From Cycas panzhihuaensis (taxonomy: Eukaryota > Cycadophyta): DNA of 64,000 nucleotides. The notes under the pieces were generated by a model, which did no database searches, had not been told where the DNA came from, and worked only from the letters and a program-made list of their open reading frames with translations. The stretch is taken from contig CM041465.1 of the NCBI GenBank assembly GCA_023213395.1, positions 125,743,741 to 125,807,740 on the forward strand, in the 5' to 3' direction. The translations under genes were made by a program, and so were the position numbers. Shown in pieces: positions 57,966 through 64,000 of the stretch (the first letter of the stretch is position 1; every line of letters begins with the position of its first letter).

Positions 57966-58206
57966 TAGATGCCTAGTCCTTTTGGGCAAAAAGATGAATG
58001 TAGTGACATTTTGGTGGCGAGTAGCCAATACTTTTAGGTAAGTCCTTAATTTAGATTGATATTCAGTCCATTTGGGTAGCTTTTTGGTGATGATAGATAC
58101 CCAGTACTTTTGGGTAGACTTGTAGTGATTAGGTGCCTAGTCCTTTTGGGTAAGAGGTGTAAATAACATTATTTTAATAGGAGATGCCTAGCCTTTTTAG
58201 GTAGAG
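57966..58206 (+). repeat. Six degenerate copies of GATGCCTAGTCCTTTTGGGTAG
   Basis: Copies near 57966, 58020, 58059, 58103, 58131 and 58183, at irregular 28-54 bp spacing. Confidence 0.75.
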
Positions 58207-58580
58207 TTGCTAGTAGGATGATCCCAAAAGAGCTTAGTTGGTGAAGAAGTCAATTATCAACCTTTTCTCCTTGAGATCCTGGGAGTTAGTGTAGAAATCT
58301 CAATAACATCAAAACAATAATGATCCCACAAAAGGAAATTCTACACCAAAATATTTATTCTTGACATTGATCCAAAAGTATGAGGAGTAGTACTTTTATT
58401 AAACTATGAGAATCTCCATTTAATGGTGGAGAAATCAACTAGTAAAAGAATGGTAAAATTACAAGGAATAAATGATATAATTATACCATAAGGGGGACTC
58501 CAACCCTCCAAAATGCTTCTCCAAGGATGCTTCCCAAGTCAAGTCTCCAAGAACCACCTCTCCAACCCCTAATAGGGCTT

Positions 58581-58588
58581 AATTTATA
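58581..58588 (-). promoter_or_regulatory. Probable TATA box of Gypsy-4 LTR
   Basis: The minus strand reads CTATAAATTAAG; position within the LTR suits a promoter, downstream of the tandem duplication. Confidence 0.45.
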
Positions 58589-58662
58589 GAAAGAAACCAA
58601 AATTGCATGTTTAACAAGTGGCAATCATGCAAGTATAACCACTAACCACCAGAATGCATGTT

Positions 58663-59030
58663 GTCCAAGTGGCCTTCATGTAATTCTTAAAATGTTGTAG
58701 CTTGTAACTAATCTTAACAGATCCCAATTTGGCTAAAATTTGGTACAGGTATAGGAACACATGTCCCCTCCACTTCCTCAAAATTTTAGCCCATTTGGAT
58801 GTCATTTGACTACATTTTTATTCATTTAATTATAATATGTATTTGCTGTCCAAGTGGCCTTCATGTAATTCTTAAAATTTTCTGCTTGTAACTAACCTTA
58901 ACTGACTCCAATTTAGCTCAAATTTGGTACACATATAGGAACGATGTCTCCTCCACTTCCTCAAAATTTTAGCTCATTTGGATATCATTTGTCTATATTT
59001 TTATTCATTTAATGATAATATGTATTTGCT
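58663..59030 (+). repeat. Tandem duplication within the Gypsy-4 LTR
   Basis: Unit 1 58663-58847 and unit 2 58848-59030, both starting GTCCAAGTGGCCTTCATG and ending GTATTTGCT. They differ at scattered positions. On the minus strand the pair lies upstream of the TATA box, in U3. Confidence 0.92.
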
Positions 59031-59262
59031 ATTTTTTTTCTGCTAGCTGTGGGATTAATTTTATGTAAAACAAGGCTTGAACTCTAATCAAATGATATTT
59101 TCTGAACCCCACCTTTTGTACACATCTAGTGGGATGTGTCTTCTAGTTTTACACAAAAATTCATATAATTTTGATACCATTTGGCCATATCTCTTTCGGT
59201 TATACCAATGCCTAGCATTTTCTCGTGATCCTCAGAATATATGGTAGATCCTCCTGGATCAT

Positions 59263-59278
59263 GGCTCCCCCTTCCTTG
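59263..59278 (-). other. Gypsy-4 polypurine tract
   Basis: Minus strand AAGGAAGGGGGAGCC directly precedes the inferred LTR start. Confidence 0.65.
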
Positions 59279-60770
59279 GAAAATAGCCAACTCCTATTTG
59301 GCTTAGAATTGGAGATGGGGAAAGTGTTGTTCTCCTTGTTGCCTACTAAACCACTTGGCCTTACTAGGCAATTACCTTGCTACTCCAATCCTGAAAGATT
59401 CATGTGTCTTATTTCTTTTTTTGGTAGATTTTCTCTCCAAGATACAATCTTCCTTGAGAGGCTCCACACTTTCCAAATACAAATCATCAACTGAAGGTAA
59501 AGTGAACTGGTCCTGTTCCTCATCTAGCATGGAGGGCTTAAAGAGTTTTAAGTATTCAGCATTTACTACTGAATATATTTGCATATAAGTTGGAAGATCA
59601 AGTTGGAAAGCATTGCCACCTACTTTTCTCAAAATCTTGAATGGTCCATACCTTATAGGTTTGAGTTTCTTGCCTTCTCCTTTTAACCTCTCATTGCTTA
59701 AGTATAACCATACTAAATCTCCTTCTTGAAAATTACACTCTTGCCTATGCTTGTCATGTCTTTCCTTGTACTTTTATTGAGTCCTTAGAAGTTGATTATG
59801 TACTTCTTTGTGGACTCTCTGGATCTTCTCCAAGTATCTTAAAGCCTTGTCATGCTCCTCCTTCTCTTTGACGGATCCTTCCTTAGCTTGCATGGAAAAC
59901 TCTAAGTCAAATGGACTTTGAGGTAAGTATCCCAAACAAACTTCAAAAGGTGCTTTAGAGTGTGATGCATGCATTGCTCTATTAAATGCAAATTGTAGAA
60001 AAGCCAATGATTCATCCCAAGTCTTTGGATGCTTGGAATTGTATCCCCTCAATAAATGTACCAAAGTTCTGTTCACTACTTTGGTTTGTCCATTTGTTTG
60101 AGGATGGAAACTTGTACTCCTCTTCAATTTGGTATCCATCATCTCCCATAGTGACTTCCAAAATGATGAAAGGAATCGAGTGTCCCAATCTGAAATGATG
60201 GAAGAAGGCAAGCCAAAATTCTTCCATACATGCTTGAAGAATAACTCAGCTACTCCTGTACTTGTGATTGTCTTTTTACAAGGTATTAGACATATCATTT
60301 TACTGAACCTATCTACAACAACAAAAAGATAATCATGTCCCTTCCTAGTCATGGGAAGTCCCCCTAAGAAATTAATGGAGATACTTTCCCAAGGTCTAGT
60401 GGGAATCAGAAGTGGTGTATACAATCCTAATTTTCTAGAAAAAGGCTTAGAAGTATTACATATTACACATCCTTTTACATATTTTTTTACATCATTTTAC
60501 ATTTTTGGCCATACAACATATCTTCTCAAGTTTGCTAAAGTCTTCTCTATACCAAAGTGACCAGCTACTTTAGAAGTATGGGCTTCTCTAAGCCACTTGA
60601 TCTTGTCTCCTTTTGATGGAACATAGAACTGCTCCCCTTTGAAAAGTAGACCATCCTTCCAAGCAAGTTGGGAAGGTCTTCCTTTCGCTAGGTTCTCTAA
60701 TTCTTCCTTCAAAGCTTCATCTTTATGGTACAAGCCTTTGTGCTCTTCATGATGCATTGGTTCCACCTAC
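59279..60770 (-). pseudogene. Gypsy-4 integrase with C-terminal chromodomain remnant, broken
   Basis: Zinc-binding domain: AGHFGIEKTLANLRRYVVWPKM near 60565-60500, stop, then CVICNTSK. Core (60424-59774): the first Asp position is Asn at 60371-60373 (SINFLGG, where MDFIGG or DFLGG is usual), second Asp kept (IISDWDTRF), third position Lys at 60080-60082 (NGQTKVVNR, where TEVVNR is usual). Both losses read as G-to-A. A TAG follows LLRTQ at 59771-59773. The C-terminal domain continues as GDLVWLYLSNERLKGEGKKL, GPFKIL (about 59730-59630), and a tail 59632-59372 with ILERKSTKKRN that resembles a decayed chromodomain. Confidence 0.87.
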
Positions 60771-60869
60771 AAACTCATAAGAGAACTACAAACAAAAGTA
60801 GAAGAAGAAGTGGAACAAGGTGGTCTAGATAACATATCAGCAATTTTGTTATTAGATCCCTTTTTGTAC

Positions 60870-62126
60870 TTTAATTATAATATTGAATTGTTGTAAATAA
60901 CTCATCCACTTCATGTGTCTTACTTGCTATAATTTACTTTGGGTTTGTAAAAATTGAATAGGCTTATGATCGGTATGAACTACAACCTCTTTTCCGAGCA
61001 AGTATGACCTCCAATGCTTGCATGCTTGATGAAGTGTGAACATTTCTCAATCATATGTTGGGTAGTTCTTCACTTGAGGGGTGAAGACTTATGAATGGTA
61101 AGCAATAGGCTTCCCATCTTGAATAAGGACAGCTCCCATCACATTTCCACTTGCATCAACTTCTACTTCAAAAGGCCTTTGCAAATTTGGCATTGCTAAA
61201 ACTGGTGCTTCGCAAATTTTCTTCTTTAAAAGAAGAAAAGCTTCTTCCTCCTTGGAACCCCAAGTAAACTTTCTACTAGATTTTGTCAATCCATGTAGAG
61301 GGGCTGCAACCTATGAGAAATGAAGAATAAACTTTCTCAAGTATTGACAAGCTCCTAAAAAACTTCTCACCTCTGTGATGTTTGTTGGCCTAGGCCATTT
61401 AAGGATGGCTTGAGTCTTGAGTAGATCGATGCTCAACTTTCCTCCTCCAACCACAAAGCCTAAGAATATCAAGTTCTCCTTGCCAAATTCACACTTCTTC
61501 ATATTAAGCTTCAAATGATGCTTAGCCATAGTCTTTAAAACTTCTTCTATGTGCTACAAATGTTCCTCCCATGTGTTGCTGAAAATCAAAATGTCATCAA
61601 GATAGACAACAACAAAATTATCCAAGTAAGGCCTTAACATTTCATTCATTAGCCTCATGAATGTTGCAGGAGCATTACACAATCTGAAAGGCATAACCAT
61701 CCATTCAAAGAGTCCTTGCTTTGTTTTGAAGGCCGTCTTCCATGTGTTCTCCTCCTTGACCCTAACTTGGTGATAACTGCTTTTCAAATCCAATTTAGTG
61801 AAATAACAAGCATGCTGAATTTGATTAAGCAAATCATCTATGCGAGGCAAAGGGTAGTGATTTTTAATTGTAATTTTATTCAAAGCACGAAAGTCTATAC
61901 ACATTCTCCATCCTCCATCCTTCTTAGGCACCAAGACAATTGGTGACCCACAAGGTGAACATGAAGGTCTTATGACCCCTTGATTAAGCAACTCCTCAAC
62001 TTGCCTCTTTATCTCATTATTCTCTACAATGGAGTGCCTATACAAAGCAACATTAGGTAATGGTGCATCTCCTACAAGAGTGATTTCATGCTCTATCTTT
62101 CTCTTTGGTGGTAGCCCATCAACATG
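60870..62126 (-). pseudogene. Gypsy-4 reverse transcriptase and RNase H, broken
   Basis: RT (62045-61554): VEELLNQGVIRPSCSPCGSPIV, GWRMCIDFRALN, YFTKLDLKSSYHQVRV, WMVMPFRLCNAPATF, and intact YLDD at 61593-61604. The TAG after EEHL breaks the frame at 61551-61553. Thumb and connection: FLGFVVGGGKLSID and ILKWPRPTNITEVRSFLG (61450-61350), stop near 61308, then [14 protein letters not shown]. RNase [28 protein letters not shown], stop, and HWRSYLLGKEVVVHTDHKPIQFL near 61000-60935. This is the best preserved RT of the window; four or five single-base changes disable it. Confidence 0.9.
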
Positions 62127-62681
62127 TTAAAATAGAATATCATACCTTGTCTTTAACTCCTCAATTTGTTATATTTGTTTAGGTGATATAAGAAGAGTGT
62201 GAGTAGAAGGACCTTCTTCATCTCTTGGCTCTTCTTTTCTCCTTACCATTAAGATGACGAATTTACCACATGCATTGATCATCCTTTTTGCTTGAGTAGC
62301 TGAAATTAATGCTATCTTATCCAAGTGCTTCTTTGTGGCCTTTATGATGAAGCCCTTGTTATCCTTCATCAACCAATACTTTCTCTCCCTTCGATAGAAG
62401 AGTGCATCTCGATCCCACAAGTAGGGACTTCCAAGCACAACATGGCATACATCTAATAGCACTACATCACATATTACTTCATCAATAAAATCATTAGTGA
62501 TGGAAAATTTAAGTGTACATTGCTTTGATATTTGCATTTCCACATCTTTATGGATCCAACCAAGAGGATATGGATGAGGGTGAGGAGTAGTTACCAACCC
62601 AATGCTCTTTACCAAACTTTCTGAGATCAAATTCTTTTGGCTCCCTGGATCTATAATGGCACCAATAATACTATTTCCTAC
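62127..62681 (-). pseudogene. Gypsy-4 aspartic protease
   Basis: The active-site region reads AIIDPGSQKNLIS (about 62660-62620), with Asp and Gly present. The frame 62630-62169 then runs 153 codons without a stop: VLGSPYLWDRDALFYRRERKYWL is conserved context of plant chromovirus proteases, followed by a linker to RT. A stop separates it from gag at 62679-62681 and another near 62166. It would cleave Gag-Pol. Confidence 0.8.
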
Positions 62682-63733
62682 TTAAAGCTTCAAGTGAAAT
62701 AGTTCCTCCCTTGTAGTATCATCTTCATAATTTGTAAGTAGAGTAACATTCTCTTCTTCTCCTTCACTTTGAATCTCCACCTCAGAAAGTAGTGCTTTCC
62801 CTTTTTCCTTCTTTCTTAATTCCATATCCTTGATATGCTTTGGCTTTAGCTCTGGATGCAACTTCCAACACTTTGCTGTAATATGACCACTAATATCACA
62901 ATGCTCACAATAGTTAGAACTTTTAACAAAATTAGTTCTTTTCTTCTTTCCTTCTTGCCTTTTAGATGAGTGCAATTTAGGATTCTTTTCATACTTATTA
63001 GAAGTAAAAGTAGAATCTTTAGACATGAATGTAGATTTCTTGCTTTTACTTTCTATCGCCATAGCCATTCTACTTACTTCTCCAATGGATTGAACCTTAA
63101 AAAAGCCTTATTTCCTTCCTTACCAAGTAGCTTGTCATGCTTAATACCAAGTAGCATGTCATGCCTAAACAAAAAAGAAGTATAGTCTTAGACACATACA
63201 CCTCTCCCTTGGCGTAAATATTGCCAAGTGACCCATTGGTCTTCCTCATGACCTATGGGGTAGAATTGCTTCTTTATTATTTTCTTAAAATCCATCCATG
63301 AAAAAGAAGATACATCATGAGTATTCAAATATGCATTCCACCATGTCAATGCATGTTTACACAACTTGAGCCTAGCAAATGAAAGCTTTTGAGCATTATT
63401 ATAAGTATAAATTGTGAAGTAGGTTTCAAGTTGATCCAACCAATGGTCCAACTTTTTAGCATTTACCTCTCCATCATAAGTTGGAATATCCAACTTTGCC
63501 TCCACCTTGAAGGGTTGATGAGATGAAGTACCCTTGCTTTCTTCAAAAGAGTGCTTTAAGGTCTCCTCATTTTCCTCTTCATGGTTGTGGTCATATGTGG
63601 ATCCTCCTTCAACTTCCTTCTCTTTGTCTTTTCCCTTGACTAGAGGTAGAAGTTGGGTCATCATTTGCATTAAGGCTTCTACGTTCTTCTCAAGCTTTTC
63701 AAATCTAATTTCTCCATCTTCTTTTTCAGCCAT
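62682..63733 (-). pseudogene. Gypsy-4 gag with CCHC zinc knuckle, broken
   Basis: I choose the ATG at 63733 (MAEKEDGEIRFEKLEKN) rather than the one at 63775, since gag starts of this kind begin with a charged helix; the N terminus is Glu/Lys-rich. Capsid: FKVEAKLDIPTYDGEVNAKKLDHWLDQLETYF (63510-63410), LTWWNAYL and FSWMDFKKIIKKQFYP (63350-63260). The frame ends at a TAA/TAG near 63185. A gap and frame change (63187-63069) lead to the second part, which has a perfect CCHC knuckle CEHCDISGHITAKC near 62915-62875 and an acidic tail to 62682. Part of the capsid C-terminal half is missing. Confidence 0.85.
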
Positions 63734-63849
63734 GGTGCTTGGATTCTTTCTTTGTCTTCTTGGTGATTGTAACACAAGAAAGTCTTCACCTTTCTCTTTG
63801 TATCATTTCTTTGTTTGTACCATTCAAGTCCCTACAACAAAGATCACAG

Positions 63850-63861
63850 GCTCTGATACCA
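63850..63861 (-). other. Gypsy-4 primer binding site
   Basis: Minus strand TGGTATCAGAGC, perfect iMet type, five bases from the LTR end at 63867. Confidence 0.9.
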
Positions 63862-63866
63862 AAATA

Positions 63867-64000
63867 TGATCCCAAAAGAGCTTAGTTGGTGAAGAAGTCA
63901 ATTATCAACCTTTTCTCCTTGAGATCCTGGGAGTTAGTGTAGAAATCTCAATAATATAAAAACAGCAATGAGCCCACAAAAAGAAATTCTACACCAAAAC
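63867..64000 (-). repeat. Gypsy-4 5' LTR, first part only
   Basis: 134 bp matching 58219-58352 with only a few differences (for example AATATAAAAACAGC versus AACATCAAAACAAT). Cut by the window end. Confidence 0.92.

Larger units (their letters stand above)
44466..58218 (+). mobile_element. Gypsy-3: Ty3/gypsy element with antisense block, decayed; boundaries uncertain
   Basis: Order: leader or 5' LTR (44.5-46.98 kb), gag, protease, linker, RT, RNase H and integrase to 53860, spacer, antisense coding block (55000-56760), then a repeat-rich tail to the Gypsy-4 LTR. It shares gag, pol and antisense block with Gypsy-2. I could not match 5' and 3' LTRs: both sides contain stretches with recurring CATTTTT/CGTTTTTC words (44.9-45.0 and 56.96-57.06 kb) which may be remnants of a pair. 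The right limit is where Gypsy-4 begins. Confidence 0.7.
56761..58218 (+). other. Gypsy-3 3' tail, repeat-rich, no gene
   Basis: Contains recurring CGTTTTTC/CATAGTTTCACAG words (56890-57060), the AAACTATGATAG repeats (57560-57775) and a six-copy GCCTAGTCCTTTTGGGTAG repeat (57966-58206). It probably includes the Gypsy-3 3' untranslated region and LTR. Confidence 0.45.
58219..59261 (-). repeat. Gypsy-4 3' LTR, about 1043 bp
   Basis: The left end TGATCCCAAAAGAGC matches 63867 onward. The right end is placed at GGATCA (59256-59261), which makes terminal inverted repeats TGATCC/GGATCA and abuts a polypurine tract. It contains a 183-185 bp tandem duplication and a TATA box. The right end is inferred because the second LTR is cut by the window. 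Confidence 0.8.
58219..64000 (-). mobile_element. Gypsy-4: Ty3/gypsy chromovirus-like element, runs off the window end
   Basis: Right to left: start of 5' LTR (63867-64000), iMet primer binding site (63850-63861), gag, protease, RT, RNase H, integrase with a chromodomain remnant, polypurine tract, 3' LTR (58219-59261). The first 134 bp of both LTRs match nearly perfectly, so this insertion is much younger than Copia-A. Coding frames are long but broken by a few stops, one gag deletion and active-site changes. The 5 bases left of the element are TAGGA; the partner is outside the window. Confidence 0.9.

Noticed and set aside
57966-58206. CRISPR-like array
   Set aside because: Spaced repeats, but copies are degenerate, spacing is irregular, and the context is a plant retrotransposon tail.
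59986-60332. Plus-strand frames of 67-70 codons
   Set aside because: Antisense shadows of the Gypsy-4 integrase.

Overview
This 64 kb window looks like repeat-dense, AT-rich nuclear DNA of a land plant. Most of it is old, broken LTR retrotransposons nested in or abutting one another. I see no intact protein-coding gene, no convincing tRNA or rRNA gene and no CRISPR array. Evidence for a plant: iMet-type primer binding sites, plant-style Ty1/copia and Ty3/gypsy polyproteins, and a PLS-class PPR (pentatricopeptide repeat) pseudogene. The large number of very decayed LTR elements would suit a gymnosperm-like genome, but that is inference and the sequence does not settle the species.

Layout, left to right. 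1-6120: minus-strand Ty3/gypsy element (Gypsy-1), cut by the window start, with gag, protease and one 2.6 kb LTR. About 6.3-17.9 kb: plus-strand relative (Gypsy-2) with decayed gag, protease, RT, RNase H and integrase, followed by an antisense coding block. 18.8-21.0 kb: 5' half of a minus-strand copia element (Copia-B). 22.4-23.1 kb: PPR pseudogene. 23.3-23.75 kb: orphan minus-strand LTR with its primer binding site. 23.75-28.2 kb: AT-rich sequence with no gene I recognise. 28.2-33.9 kb: a complete but dead copia element (Copia-A) with 186/185 bp LTRs and a GTTAG target duplication, inserted just beside a minus-strand RNase H-like pseudogene (33.9-34.3 kb).

35.07-35.39 kb holds a copia-type LTR plus primer binding site. 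36.40-38.98 kb is a solo LTR related to the Gypsy-1 LTR, flanked by a perfect TTGTG duplication. 40.3-44.4 kb is a decayed copia element (Copia-C) followed by the start of an LTR resembling the one at 35.07 kb. About 44.5-58.2 kb is a third gypsy element (Gypsy-3), again with an antisense block downstream of integrase. 58.2-64.0 kb is a minus-strand chromovirus-like gypsy element (Gypsy-4) with one complete LTR, the start of the other, a primer binding site and a full gag-pro-RT-RNH-IN order; it runs off the window end.

Two patterns stand out. First, Gypsy-2 and Gypsy-3 carry homologous antisense blocks downstream of pol. Each encodes a plant-transposon or plant-mobile-domain-like segment, then an acidic region and a probable coiled coil. 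Second, five of the six visible integrases have lost at least one catalytic acidic residue, mostly by changes that read as G-to-A, and many in-frame stops are TAG or TGA where CAG or CGA would be expected. This fits long-term decay of methylated cytosines. Element names such as Gypsy-1 and Copia-A are labels for this report only.
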